NCBI GenBank assembly: GCA_024653485.1
Contig: JANLFY010000005.1
Coordinates: 62,001 to 126,000, forward strand
Source: Bacillota bacterium
GTDB lineage: Bacteria > Bacillota > SHA-98 > UBA4971
Reading direction: 5' to 3'
Length of the DNA: 64,000 nt
The notes beneath the pieces were generated by a model. That model ran no database searches, was not told the origin of the DNA, and saw nothing but the letters and a program-made list of their open reading frames with translations. This document shows positions 42,659-51,362 of this stretch, one piece after another. The position numbers and the translations under genes are program-made. The stretch's first letter is position 1. Each line of letters begins with the position of its first letter.

Positions 42659-42973
42659 CTATCTTCCTTCGAGATAGTACCTGACGAGTTCCTCGATGAT
42701 CTCGTCCCGCTCCAGCTTCCGCACGAGGTTTCGGGCGCCTTTGTGGCTCGTTATGTAAGTGGGGTCCCCCGACATCAGATACCCGACGATCTGATTCGTA
42801 GGGTTGTACCCCTTCTCCTTCAAAGCCTGGTAAACCTCGAGCAGCAGCGCTCTGGCGCTCACCACGTCCTCAGGAACGACCCGAAACGTCTGAGTCTCAT
42901 CAAAGGGCCCCTTCATCTCGGCGTCACGCCCCCCTGGCGCCGGCTTTGCCGAACGCCCCCCGTATTGACCCAC
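42659..42973 (-). CDS. ireB: IreB family regulatory phosphoprotein (UPF0297)
   Basis: Small cytosolic protein of the IreB family; in Enterococcus IreB is a substrate of the IreK Ser/Thr kinase and regulates cephalosporin resistance. The core [77 protein letters not shown] is complete, including the Thr-rich DETQTF phosphorylation region. The first 19 residues from GTG 42973 are not conserved; ATG 42916 may be the real start. It lies just after alaS, as in nearly all Firmicutes (B. subtilis yrzL), and is coupled to the baseplate-J-like gene. No PASTA kinase gene is in this window. Confidence 0.92.
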   Translation of the reverse strand: MGQYGGRSAKPAPGGRDAEMKGPFDETQTFRVVPEDVVSARALLLEVYQALKEKGYNPTNQIVGYLMSGDPTYITSHKGARNLVRKLERDEIIEELVRYYLEGR

Positions 42974-43001
42974 CGAGCGTCTGTCCTGGATGACCCCGCG
43001 C

Positions 43002-45692
43002 TCAGTGCAGTAGCGCCCGCTCTATCGTAGCCATCGCTTTCCCCAGCGCGTCCTTCAGCTTGGTGACGTCCCTTCCGCCCGCCTGTGCCATGTCAGGACG
43101 TCCGCCACCGCCTCCGCCAGCAACTTCAGCCGCGGCCTTGACGATGTCGCCCGCGCGCAGGCCTCTGTCTATGAGATCTTTGGTGACCGTCGCCACAAAC
43201 AGCACCTTACCCGAGGATCGAGACCCGAGGACCACGGCACCCGAGTGGACCCGAGCTCGAAGACCGTCTGCCAGCTCGCGCAGCGCGGCCGGGTCGAAGA
43301 TCTCCGTCTCGGCCACGACGATCTTGGCTCCATCGACCTCGACCGCGCCCGCGAGGAGCGCGTCCACCTGCGACAGAGTCATCTTCGCTCGAAGTGACTC
43401 AATCTCTTTCTCACGTGCGCGGAGCTCCTGGGCCATCCTGGCCAGTTTCTGCGGAAGCTCCTCGGGTCGGCTTCTGACCTCTTCCGACGCCCTCTCCAGC
43501 AGCGTCTGCTGCGACCTCAGGAACTCGAGGGCGGCCCTTCCTGTCACGGCTTCCACACGTCGAACCCCTGCGGCCACCGCGGTCTCCGACAAGATCTTCA
43601 CAAGCCCGATCTCGCCCGTGCGGCCGACATGCGTGCCGCCACACAGCTCGTTGCTGCAATCAGCTATCCCAACGACACGAACCCGTTCACCGTACTTCTC
43701 GCCGAACAATGCCATGGCCCCTATGGCCTTGGCCTCATCGAGCGTCATTTCCACCGGTCGGACAGGCACGTCTGCCAGCACCCAGCCCAGGACCATGTCT
43801 TCCACCTTGCGAATCTCTTCGTCCGTCATTGCCGAGTGATGGGAGAAATCAAACCTGAGCCGGTCGTCAGCAACGAGAGAGCCGGACTGGAACACATGAT
43901 CACCGAGAACTCTCCGGAGCGCGGCATGCAGGAGGTGCGTGGCAGTGTGGTTTCGGGCTATCGCGAGGCGGCGTTCCCCGTCAACCTCTGCCTTCACCAC
44001 GTCGCCCACGGCGATGCCGCCGTCCTCGACAGTGGCGTTGTGCACTGTGATAGCATCCGACGCCCGAACGGCCGTCGTGACCCGGGCCCTTCCAGCTTGC
44101 CCCGTTATGGTCCCCGAGTCTCCCACCTGCCCGCCGGCTTCCCCGTAGAAGGGCGTGACGTCGAGCACGATCTCCACGGTTTGCCCTATGTCCGCGCGGC
44201 TCACAGGCTCGCCGTCGACGAAGAGCGCTGACACCCTCGCGTCCGTCGAAGTCGTCTCGTACCCAACGAACTTCGTGGAAAGCCCGGACAGAGCTTGTGC
44301 CTTCGCCGTGGACAGATCGCCCATGTACCCGAGATCCTGCCGTGCAGCGCGCGCCCGCTCGCGTTGCTCTTTCATGGCGGCGGCAAACCCCGCCTCATCC
44401 ACGGTCATGCCGCTCTCTTGGGCGATCTCCCGCGTGAGCTCCGCAGGAAAGCCAAACGTGTCGTAAAGCCTGAACGCTTCCTCCCCGGGGACCTCGTTCT
44501 TTCCCGCACTCCTGAGACCCTCAATGACATCCTGAAGGATGCTGGTACCCTGGTCTAGTCTGTCAATGAACCGCTCTTCCTCGATGGACAGGGTCTTGCG
44601 TATGTGATCTCTTCTCTCCACGAGCTCCGGGTACACTCCGCCCATGACGGAGGTTATGACGTCCGCGACGTCGGCGAGGAACGCCCGCGTGATGCCAAGG
44701 AGCCTTCCGTGGCGCACGGCGCGCCGAATCAGCCTTCGTAGAACGTATCCTCTTCCTTCGTTGGCAGGCAGCACCCCGTCAGCCACCAGAAAGGTCACAG
44801 CTCGCGCGTGGTCGGTGATGATCCTCACCGAAACGTCTGCGTCTCTTCCGTGCTCGCTGTCGCCTTTCCGCCGGCCTCGCTCCCCGTACACGACTCCACC
44901 CAACTCAGCGACCGCACGAGTCACGGGAGACACGGCGTCTGTGTCGAACACCGTGGGCACGCCCTGCATGACCGCGGCTACCCGATCAAGCCCCATCCCG
45001 GTATCGATGCCCTTCCGCTCCAGTGGAATGTAGTTGCCCGCCTCGTCGTGATGGAACTGTATGAATACGAGGTTCCATATCTCCATGAACCTGTCACAAT
45101 CGCAGCCAAGCTCGCATCCGGGCCTTCCGCAGCCGAACTCCTCGCCCCTGTCCACGTGTATCTCGGAGCACGGGCCGCAGGGACCTACGCCTATCTCCCA
45201 GAAGTTGTCCTTCTTCCCAAAGCGCTTAATGCGCTCCGACGCGACCCCCACATCCTTGTTCCAAATCTCGAATGCTTCGTCATCGTCAAGGTATATCGTC
45301 ACCCACAGCCTGTCCTCCGTCAGGCCCAGGTGCCTGGTGACGAACTCCCAGGCCCATGGGATCGCTTCTTTCTTGAAGTAGTCGCCGAACGAGAAGTTGC
45401 CCAGCATCTCGAAGAACGTTAGGTGGCGAGCCGTCTTCCCGACGTTATCTATGTCCAGGGTCCGCACGCACTTCTGACACGTCGTCACTCGCTGCGATTC
45501 GGGCTTCGCCGTGCCAAGGAAATAGGGCTTGAAGGGGACCATGCCAGCCCCTGTCAGGAGAAGCGTCGGGTCGTTCCTCGGTATGAGCGAGGCACTGGGC
45601 AGAGGCTTGTGCCCTTTCCCGATGAAGAACTCCCTGTACATGTTCCGAATCTCGCTGGTGGTGAAAGCCCTAGTCCCCGGTCTGACCTGCAC
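43002..45692 (-). CDS. alaS: alanyl-tRNA synthetase
   Basis: Class II aminoacyl-tRNA synthetase (896 residues) with editing and C-Ala domains. Motifs: [28 protein letters not shown], motif 2 region [36 protein letters not shown], and motif 3 in [17 protein letters not shown]. Editing and zinc residues are in [19 protein letters not shown] and [18 protein letters not shown]. The C-terminus has the Gly-rich [18 protein letters not shown] chose GTG 45692 because GGGAGG sits 9 nt upstream, whereas ATG 45701 directly abuts it. A near-consensus promoter lies at 45725-45753. No T-box leader is present, unlike many Firmicutes alaS genes. The next gene is ireB. Confidence 0.97.
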   Translation of the reverse strand: MQVRPGTRAFTTSEIRNMYREFFIGKGHKPLPSASLIPRNDPTLLLTGAGMVPFKPYFLGTAKPESQRVTTCQKCVRTLDIDNVGKTARHLTFFEMLGNFSFGDYFKKEAIPWAWEFVTRHLGLTEDRLWVTIYLDDDEAFEIWNKDVGVASERIKRFGKKDNFWEIGVGPCGPCSEIHVDRGEEFGCGRPGCELGCDCDRFMEIWNLVFIQFHHDEAGNYIPLERKGIDTGMGLDRVAAVMQGVPTVFDTDAVSPVTRAVAELGGVVYGERGRRKGDSEHGRDADVSVRIITDHARAVTFLVADGVLPANEGRGYVLRRLIRRAVRHGRLLGITRAFLADVADVITSVMGGVYPELVERRDHIRKTLSIEEERFIDRLDQGTSILQDVIEGLRSAGKNEVPGEEAFRLYDTFGFPAELTREIAQESGMTVDEAGFAAAMKEQRERARAARQDLGYMGDLSTAKAQALSGLSTKFVGYETTSTDARVSALFVDGEPVSRADIGQTVEIVLDVTPFYGEAGGQVGDSGTITGQAGRARVTTAVRASDAITVHNATVEDGGIAVGDVVKAEVDGERRLAIARNHTATHLLHAALRRVLGDHVFQSGSLVADDRLRFDFSHHSAMTDEEIRKVEDMVLGWVLADVPVRPVEMTLDEAKAIGAMALFGEKYGERVRVVGIADCSNELCGGTHVGRTGEIGLVKILSETAVAAGVRRVEAVTGRAALEFLRSQQTLLERASEEVRSRPEELPQKLARMAQELRAREKEIESLRAKMTLSQVDALLAGAVEVDGAKIVVAETEIFDPAALRELADGLRARVHSGAVVLGSRSSGKVLFVATVTKDLIDRGLRAGDIVKAAAEVAGGGGGGRPDMAQAGGRDVTKLKDALGKAMATIERALLH

Positions 45693-45724
45693 AGCCCACA
45701 TCCTCCCAGATCCAAGTTACCTTT

Positions 45725-45753
45725 ATCATAGCGAATCGAACAGGGGGTGTCAA
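45725..45753 (-). promoter_or_regulatory. sigma-A promoter of alaS
   Basis: Minus strand TTGACA (45748-45753), 17-nt spacer, TATGAT (45725-45730). The start site should be near 45718, giving a leader of about 26 nt, too short for a T-box. Confidence 0.75.
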
Positions 45754-45826
45754 CGCGACGCCCGCCGCGCCGCCAGCGCTACGCAGCCACAACATGAACG
45801 GAGTCGGCCCATCCCACTCCCGGGGG

Positions 45827-46897
45827 TCACGAGACCAGCCTGTCATGGAGGTATCTGAGTATGACCTTCACGACTGCCGCGGCTGGCACTGCCAGGAGGA
45901 TCCCTGTGACCCCGAAGAGGTGACCGCCCGCGAGGACGGAGAATATCACTGCAACTGGATGAAGGCCCACCTGCTCACCGAGGATGTTCGGTCCGACCAC
46001 GGCGCTCTCGAGCTGGTTCACGAGGACGAACAGGATTATCACATAGATCACGAGCACCGGCGACTCCAGCAGGGCGGAGATGACGGCGGGGATGGCCCCT
46101 ATCACGGGGCCGAAATAGGGCACGATGTTGAAGATCCCGGCAACGATCCCGATCACCAACGCGAAGTCCACCCCGATGATGGACAGTCCCAAGAAAATGA
46201 GCACGCCGACCACCGCAGACACCAGGATCTGCCCCCTGACGAACGATCCCAGTGCCTGATCCACCTCGATGAGCAAGCCCACCACTTCGCTGCGCCATCT
46301 CGAGGGTATCCACGACAAGAGCCACATCTTGATCTCGGGGAAATCCATTGTGAAGTAGAAGGCCAGGACAGGAACGAGAATGAGCATGGTCATCTTGGGC
46401 AGGAGGCCGGGAAGAGCGCTCACGAAACGTCTCGCGAAGTCCGCCACCCCTTCCTCGGCCCTTCGGATGCCGTCGTCCACCGCGCCTTTCAGAGGCTCTG
46501 GTATGTTGAACCTGTTGAACCTCGTGTAGAACGCGACGAGCCTCGCTTGAACCCGCTGAGCCTGTTCGGGCAGCACGTCGGTGAGAGTCTCGAGCTGCGT
46601 GAGTAGCCTGGGAAACAGGTATACGCCCACAAGAGTGACGCAGAGCGTGAAGCCCACGTACACTACCAGGGTGCCGGCGCTTCTTGGCGCTCCCCGCTTT
46701 TCCAAGTAGGTTACCAGGGGATTCATGAGATACGAGAGGCCCAACGCGAGAACGAACGGCGCGAGCACGGCCCTCACCCGGAACAGGAACAACGCTACGG
46801 CCGCGACCAGGAGCACGTGGAGGAGCCATGGCAGGGCCCGGGACACCCATTCACGCCCTCGGGGGGTGACACTCCTATCTGCATCGTTCTCAGGCAT
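45827..46897 (-). CDS. AI-2E family transporter (YrrI/PerM-like)
   Basis: Membrane protein of 356 residues with about eight helices, family AI-2E/PerM. Typical features are an N-terminal helix pair (LLVAAVALFLFRVRAVLAPFVLALGLSYLMNPLVTYLEKRG), a central amphipathic soluble region (about 110-160), and the conserved late block IVAGIFNIVPYFGPVIGAIPAVI with QLESAVVGPNILGEQVGLHPVAVIFSVLAGGHLFG. Some relatives export autoinducer 2 or act as Na+/H+ antiporters; the substrate here is unknown. The gene is located before alaS as in B. subtilis (yrrI) and other Firmicutes. alaS has its own promoter. Confidence 0.88.
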   Translation of the reverse strand: MPENDADRSVTPRGREWVSRALPWLLHVLLVAAVALFLFRVRAVLAPFVLALGLSYLMNPLVTYLEKRGAPRSAGTLVVYVGFTLCVTLVGVYLFPRLLTQLETLTDVLPEQAQRVQARLVAFYTRFNRFNIPEPLKGAVDDGIRRAEEGVADFARRFVSALPGLLPKMTMLILVPVLAFYFTMDFPEIKMWLLSWIPSRWRSEVVGLLIEVDQALGSFVRGQILVSAVVGVLIFLGLSIIGVDFALVIGIVAGIFNIVPYFGPVIGAIPAVISALLESPVLVIYVIILFVLVNQLESAVVGPNILGEQVGLHPVAVIFSVLAGGHLFGVTGILLAVPAAAVVKVILRYLHDRLVS

Positions 46898-46981
46898 GCG
46901 CGAGGCTCATCCCTCTACCTGCCGCCCACTGATCTCCTCTGGTGGAAACGCGCCGGGGCGCGTCAAGGCACCCCGGCTTGC

Positions 46982-47245
46982 CTAGTCGGCTCTGCCGAGC
47001 CTGAGGCGCCTCCCGGCTGCGCGGGTTTTCTCGCCCGCACCGACGATGCTCCTGCCCACCTGCGTGACCATTCGCCCCGCGGCTTTCGTGACCATGGCGC
47101 GCGCGGAACGAGCGGCGCGCATGTCCTCGGAGTCGGCGCCCATAAGAGTCCGTGCGCGAGCCCTGCGTGACCTGACATAGAAGTAGGCTCCTATGGCGGC
47201 GCCCGCCGCGCTACCAGCTATGATCGATCGCCAAAACCTGTTCAT
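46982..47245 (-). CDS. small basic single-pass membrane protein (YtxH-like)
   Basis: An 87-residue protein with an N-terminal hydrophobic stretch (SIIAGSAAGAAIGAYFYV, residues about 8-25), followed by a long, strongly basic tail (RSRRARARTLMGADSE ... AAGRMVTQVGRSIVGAGEKTRAAGRRLRLG). I know no named function. The GAAIGA-plus-amphipathic-tail plan recalls YtxH-type envelope or stress proteins. The Shine-Dalgarno GGGAGG before ATG 47245 lies inside a 6-bp hairpin (GCCTCC 47253-47258 / GGAGGC 47265-47270), so translation could be structure-controlled. Its gene sits between mnmA and the AI-2E transporter. Confidence 0.7.
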   Translation of the reverse strand: MNRFWRSIIAGSAAGAAIGAYFYVRSRRARARTLMGADSEDMRAARSARAMVTKAAGRMVTQVGRSIVGAGEKTRAAGRRLRLGRAD

Positions 47246-47336
47246 GCCAAACGCCTCCCTTTCAGGAGGCTAGTATGCCCCAATAAGGTGAGAATAATGG
47301 CCCAAGTGACCCAAGCCGCCCTCGCGTCGCCGGCGC

Positions 47337-48584
47337 TCACCTGCGGTCGGCTCCGGCTCGTCGCCATGATGCGCGTAGCCGTTTGGATATGACACCACCG
47401 CCTACCACGACGTCCCCGTCGTAGAACACCACTGATTGCCCGGGCGTGGCGGCTCTCTGTGGGGTTACGAAGCGCACCTCCACCGTCTCCGCCGCCTCGG
47501 CCGGGCCCGCTTCGCCCACTTCATCACGGAGGGGGCCCACTTGACTTAGCTCAGGGCCTGCTCGCTCGTCCCACCGCGCCGCGGCCTCTGACACCGGCGC
47601 CACCGTCGCGCTGACGCCCGGAGTGCGGTACCTGATCTTGGCCTCCACTCTTATCGGTGCTTCGAGCCTGTCGAAGGGTATCCAGTTGAGGCCTTGCGCC
47701 ACGAGCCCCGCGTCCAGGAGATCGCCGGCTTTGCCCACTACCACGGCGTTCTCGGCCGGGTCGATGTCGACGACGTACAATGGCTCCGCCGAGGCGATCC
47801 CGAGGCCTTTACGCTGGCCGATCGTATAGAACGCCACGCCCTCGTGCTCGCCAACGACGTTCCCATCGAGATCGAGGATGGGCCCGTGCTTTGCGATCCC
47901 TGGGAGGTATTCTCTCAGGAAGCGCCTGTAGTCGTTGTCCGGAATGAAGCATATCTCCTGGCTCTCACGCTTTTCCGCAACGGGAAGCCCAAGAGACGCT
48001 GCCATGCCGCGGACCTCGTCCTTGGTGAAGTCGCCGATTGGAAAGAGCGTGTGGGCAAGCTCGTCCTGGGTCATCGAGTACAGTACGTACGTCTGATCCT
48101 TTTGCGGATCCTTGGCTCTGAGCAGCAGCCACCGCCCCGTCTCGGGGTCCTTGCGAACCCTGGCGTAATGTCCCGTGGCGACGAAGGCGGCTCCCATCTC
48201 TCTTGCCTTGCGGAGAAGATGCCCGAACTTGATGCGCTGGTTGCACCTTATGCAGGGATTCGGCGTGCGGCCGGATGCGTACTCTCGCGCGAAGTATGTT
48301 ATTACCTCTTCCTCAAACCTCTCCCGGAAATTCAGCACATAATACGGAATGCCTATAATGGCGGCTACCCGGCGCGCGTCCTCGATCGCTGCCAGCGAGC
48401 AGCATCCGCCTTCGCTCTCGCCTACCGGCAGAAACCCCGGCCACACCTGCATGGTCGCACCGATGACCTCGAAGCCCCTCTCTTTGAGCACGGCCGCCGC
48501 GACGGAGCTGTCGACCCCGCCGCTCATCGCGACGAGCACGCGCTCCCGCCCGCCCACCTTCTCAGCCCCAGGCGCGCGACTCAC
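47337..48584 (-). CDS. mnmA: tRNA-specific 2-thiouridylase MnmA
   Basis: Introduces 2-thiouridine at position 34 of tRNA Lys/Glu/Gln using sulfur delivered from the cysteine desulfurase. The PP-loop AMSGGVDSSVAAAVLKE is at the N-terminus. The catalytic cysteine pair is in TPNPCIRCNQRIKFG and SQEICFIPDNDYRRFL, and TGHYARV and YTIGQRKGLGI are family blocks. A 30-residue Ala/Glu-rich insertion lies near the C-terminus before EVRFVTPQRAATPGQSVVFY. GTG 48584 overlaps the iscU stop (GTGA); GTG 48557 would match the usual N-terminus more closely. Directly behind iscS-iscU, it is placed to receive sulfur from IscS (YrvO-MnmA pairing in Bacillus). Confidence 0.95.
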   Translation of the reverse strand: MSRAPGAEKVGGRERVLVAMSGGVDSSVAAAVLKERGFEVIGATMQVWPGFLPVGESEGGCCSLAAIEDARRVAAIIGIPYYVLNFRERFEEEVITYFAREYASGRTPNPCIRCNQRIKFGHLLRKAREMGAAFVATGHYARVRKDPETGRWLLLRAKDPQKDQTYVLYSMTQDELAHTLFPIGDFTKDEVRGMAASLGLPVAEKRESQEICFIPDNDYRRFLREYLPGIAKHGPILDLDGNVVGEHEGVAFYTIGQRKGLGIASAEPLYVVDIDPAENAVVVGKAGDLLDAGLVAQGLNWIPFDRLEAPIRVEAKIRYRTPGVSATVAPVSEAAARWDERAGPELSQVGPLRDEVGEAGPAEAAETVEVRFVTPQRAATPGQSVVFYDGDVVVGGGVISKRLRASWRRAGADRR

Positions 48585-49006
48585 CGACTCTCGCCAGCCA
48601 CAAGCCTCTTCTCGCCCTCGGGGGCGACGGCGCGCTTTTTCGCCAAGTAGTCCTCGATTGCCTTGTGGAGCGCGTCCGCCGCAAGGTTCGAGCAGTGCAT
48701 CTTGTTGGCGGGGAGTCCGTCCAGGGCCTCCGCCACCGCCTTGTTGGATATCTCCATGGCCTCTTCGAGCGTCTTGCCCTTGACCAGCTCCGTCACCATG
48801 CTGCTCGTGGCAATGGCCGCGCCGCACCCGAAGGTCTTGAACTTGGCCTCTACTATCCTGTTGTCCTCAACCTTTATGGACAGCTTCATGACATCGCCAC
48901 AGATCGGATTGCCAACCATACCCACTCCGTCGGGATTCTCCACTTCCCCCACGTTCCTTGGGTTCGTGAAGTGGTCCATCACCTTCTGTGAGTACACGCG
49001 CTTCAT
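48581..49006 (-). CDS. iscU: Fe-S cluster scaffold protein IscU/NifU-type
   Basis: Scaffold on which Fe-S clusters are assembled, 141 residues. Three cluster cysteines are present, in GNPICGDVMKLS, FKTFGCGAAIATSS and NKMHCSNLAADALHKAI. The IscU-type LPANKMHCS region (LPPVK in proteobacteria) and the absence of an SufU-type insertion mark it as the NifU N-terminal/IscU class usual in Clostridia. The C-terminal tail (AKKRAVAPEGEKRLVAGESR) is a short unconserved extension. ATG 49006 has GGAGAGG upstream. The gene lies between iscS and mnmA, forming an Rrf2-iscS-iscU set. Confidence 0.95.
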   Translation of the reverse strand: MKRVYSQKVMDHFTNPRNVGEVENPDGVGMVGNPICGDVMKLSIKVEDNRIVEAKFKTFGCGAAIATSSMVTELVKGKTLEEAMEISNKAVAEALDGLPANKMHCSNLAADALHKAIEDYLAKKRAVAPEGEKRLVAGESR

Positions 49007-49224
49007 CCCCTCTCCTCTCCGAGTCGCGACACGGGCAGACCGCGACGAATCTCGCGCCACGAAGCGGCCATCGTCCGCTCCGCTGCGATCGCGGGCACTT
49101 CCCGCATCCGCCCCGTCGCCGACCTTCGCTCCACCGTCGTCCTACGCCATGTCCCGCCGCGCCCCATCGCATCGAGCCGCTGGCTGCTGGCAAGCGCCGG
49201 GACGTGCCGCCACGCATGCGCCCG

Positions 49225-50448
49225 CTAGTGCTTGGCGGCGGGCTCGGGCGCTCCGGCGCACTTGTCGCAAGCGCCTGTCGCCGATCCGAGCTCTTGTCCG
49301 AACGGGGACATCGCCCGCAGCTTCTCCACTATCGCCGGCAAGTGCCCGAGGACGTAGTCAACTTCCTCTTCCGTGTTGTAGCGGCCTAGCGTCAGCCTGA
49401 GCGAGCCGTGCGCGACTTCGTGGGGAACGCCCATGGCTAGCAGCACGTGAGATGGCTCGAGCGACCCCGACGTGCACGCGGACCCGCTCGACCCGCACAC
49501 GCCAAGCATGTCTAGGTTCAGAAGAAGCGATTCGCCCTCGATGAACTCGAAGCAGAAGCTCGCGTTTCCTGGGAGCCGCCTGGTCGGATGTCCGTTCAGC
49601 CTCACATGCCCGATGCGGTTCATTACCCCTTGAATCAGACGGTCGCGCAACCGGGATACCCGCTCCATCTCGGCGTCCATTTCCTCGGCGGCGAGCTCGA
49701 GCGCTTTCGCGAGTCCCACGATGCCCGCCACGTTCTCGGTGCCCGCCCTTCTGTTGCGTTCCTGTGCGCCGCCGTCGATATACCGCTCCATCCGCACGCC
49801 CCGCCTGACGTAGAGCGCCCCAACACCCTTTGGGCCGTAGAACTTGTGTGCTGAGAGAGACAGCAGGTCCACGCCCAGGCGCTTCACGTCGATGGGTATG
49901 TGCCCCGCGGTCTGGACGGCGTCGGTGTGGAGGTAAACGCCGTGCCTTTTCGCGATCTCCGCTATCTCCTCGATGGGCTCGATCGTGCCCACCTCGTTGT
50001 TGGCGTGCATTATCGAGATGAGAATCGTCTTGTCGGTTATGGCCGCCTCAACGTCAGCGGGGTCGACCATCCCGTATGCGTCCACTGGGAGGTATGTCGC
50101 GCGGAACCCGTGCTTTTCCAGGCGCTTCACGCTATCGAGGACCGCGTGGTGCTCGATGGACGACGTTATTATGTGGTTGCCCCTCTCCCTGTTGGCGAAG
50201 GCCACCCCTTTGATCGCCGTGTTGTCCGCCTCGGTGCCGCTCCCCGTGAATACTATCTCCTTCGGGTCAGCTCCCAGGATCGCCGCGACCCTTTCGCGCG
50301 CTCCATCCAAGGCGGCTCTTGAAACGCGGGCTATCCCGTAAATGCTCGACGGGTTTCCGTACTCGTCGCCAAGGTACGGCAACATAGCTTGGACCACTTC
50401 CCGGCGGGGCTGGGTGGTGGCCGCATTGTCAAAGTATATAGTCCTCAC
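49225..50448 (-). CDS. iscS: cysteine desulfurase IscS/NifS with CxxC tail
   Basis: PLP enzyme converting cysteine to alanine and enzyme-bound persulfide for Fe-S clusters and tRNA thiolation. The N-terminus [15 protein letters not shown] is followed by [13 protein letters not shown]. The PLP Lys is in [21 protein letters not shown] (near 206) and the active-site Cys in [20 protein letters not shown] (near 330). At 407 residues it carries an unusual C-terminal tail after the family end, containing [18 protein letters not shown] with a C-x-x-C pair. The tail could bind metal or relay sulfur. No promoter is evident in the 176 bp upstream, so it probably depends on the Rrf2 gene promoter at 51221-51249. 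Confidence 0.96.
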   Translation of the reverse strand: MRTIYFDNAATTQPRREVVQAMLPYLGDEYGNPSSIYGIARVSRAALDGARERVAAILGADPKEIVFTGSGTEADNTAIKGVAFANRERGNHIITSSIEHHAVLDSVKRLEKHGFRATYLPVDAYGMVDPADVEAAITDKTILISIMHANNEVGTIEPIEEIAEIAKRHGVYLHTDAVQTAGHIPIDVKRLGVDLLSLSAHKFYGPKGVGALYVRRGVRMERYIDGGAQERNRRAGTENVAGIVGLAKALELAAEEMDAEMERVSRLRDRLIQGVMNRIGHVRLNGHPTRRLPGNASFCFEFIEGESLLLNLDMLGVCGSSGSACTSGSLEPSHVLLAMGVPHEVAHGSLRLTLGRYNTEEEVDYVLGHLPAIVEKLRAMSPFGQELGSATGACDKCAGAPEPAAKH

Positions 50449-50624
50449 TTGATATCAGCTCCTGCTCACTGTGGTACTCAAGGGCTGGGAGCGTCGACCG
50501 TCTAGCGCCTCTGCTCCTCGGGACCCTTGCCTGCCTCGAGCGGCATGGGGTTCAATCTCTATCTCGGCGTCACCAACTCATAGTGTTGCCACCCGACCTC
50601 TCGCTTACCGCGACACCGCACGGC

Positions 50625-51146
50625 TCAAGAGACGCCCTCCGATCGGGCCCGGGCATCCCCTCGTGTTCCCACGGATACGCTAGCGCAGCCCGGCGCCGCT
50701 TTGCACGATCCGCACCGTCCGGCGGCGAATCCCGCAGCCTCGTCGCAGAGGTCACTGAGGCTGATGGAGTCAAGCACCCTGTTCATGCAGTCCTTGAGCT
50801 TCTTCCACACGAGACGCATAGTGCACTCATCCGCTCGCTCGCACGTTTCCGCCGGGTCTCCGTCGGCCACGCATTCAGCTGGGTCTATGGGTCCCTCGAG
50901 CACCCTCACTATGTCGCCGATGGTGATCTGCGACGGAGGCCTCGCGAGCTCGTAGCCGCCCTGCGCACCTCGCGAGCTCGTCACGAGGCCGGCGCGCCGC
51001 AAGCCCGCCATGAGCTGCTCGAGGTAGTGCTCGGAGACATCCTGACGCTCCGCGGTGGATTTCAGGGAAACGGGGCCTTCACCGTAGCGGAGGGCAAGGT
51101 CGTACATTGCCCGCACGCCGTACCTGCCCCGCGTGGACAGCCTCAC
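50625..51146 (-). CDS. Rrf2 family regulator, IscR/CymR-like, Fe-S type
   Basis: Winged-helix regulator (173 residues) controlling the isc genes or sulfur metabolism. The N-terminus MRLSTRGRYGVRAMYDLALRYG and the recognition-helix region SEHYLEQLMAGLRRAGLVTSSRGAQGGYELARPP are typical. Three cysteines (about 92, 102, 108) in ECVADGDPAETCERADEC match the [2Fe-2S]-binding region of IscR, which CymR lacks, so an Fe-S sensing role is favoured. The C-terminus carries five further cysteines, including CGSCKAAPGC, beyond the usual family end. The start is GTG 51146 with GGGAGG 9 nt upstream; GTG 51155 is too close to it. Its promoter overlaps a palindrome at 51188-51212, implying autoregulation. Confidence 0.9.
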   Translation of the reverse strand: MRLSTRGRYGVRAMYDLALRYGEGPVSLKSTAERQDVSEHYLEQLMAGLRRAGLVTSSRGAQGGYELARPPSQITIGDIVRVLEGPIDPAECVADGDPAETCERADECTMRLVWKKLKDCMNRVLDSISLSDLCDEAAGFAAGRCGSCKAAPGCASVSVGTRGDARARSEGVS

Positions 51147-51187
51147 CGCTCTCACCCTCCCTGTGTCAAAGTCCCGCCCGGGAAAGG

Positions 51188-51249
51188 AATTCCGACTAAA
51201 CTCGTTGGGATTTCAACACCACTATAGCATGATCGGGGAGTCGTGTCAA
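51188..51249 (-). promoter_or_regulatory. promoter and Rrf2-type operator of the isc operon
   Basis: Minus strand TTGACA (51244-51249), 17-nt spacer, TATAGT (51221-51226). A 25-bp imperfect palindrome at 51188-51212 (AATTCCGAC - 7 nt - GTTGGGATT, 7 of 9 paired) covers the expected start site. The AAT-x-CC-x-AC half-site resembles operators known for CymR/IscR regulators. Confidence 0.7.
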
Positions 51250-51362
51250 CGGCGCCGCCTGTGTCATCGCGCTCTAGTCGCGGCTCCTCCGCCCACCCGC
51301 CTCGAACGTACCTCAGCCGACCGGACAGCTCGTGCGTCCCGCGCGGCGCTTCAGATGCCGCG

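Noticed and set aside
45702-45826. T-box riboswitch before alaS
   Set aside because: The leader from the promoter at 45725-45753 is only about 26 nt and no T-box antiterminator sequence is present; the hisS upstream gap also lacks one.
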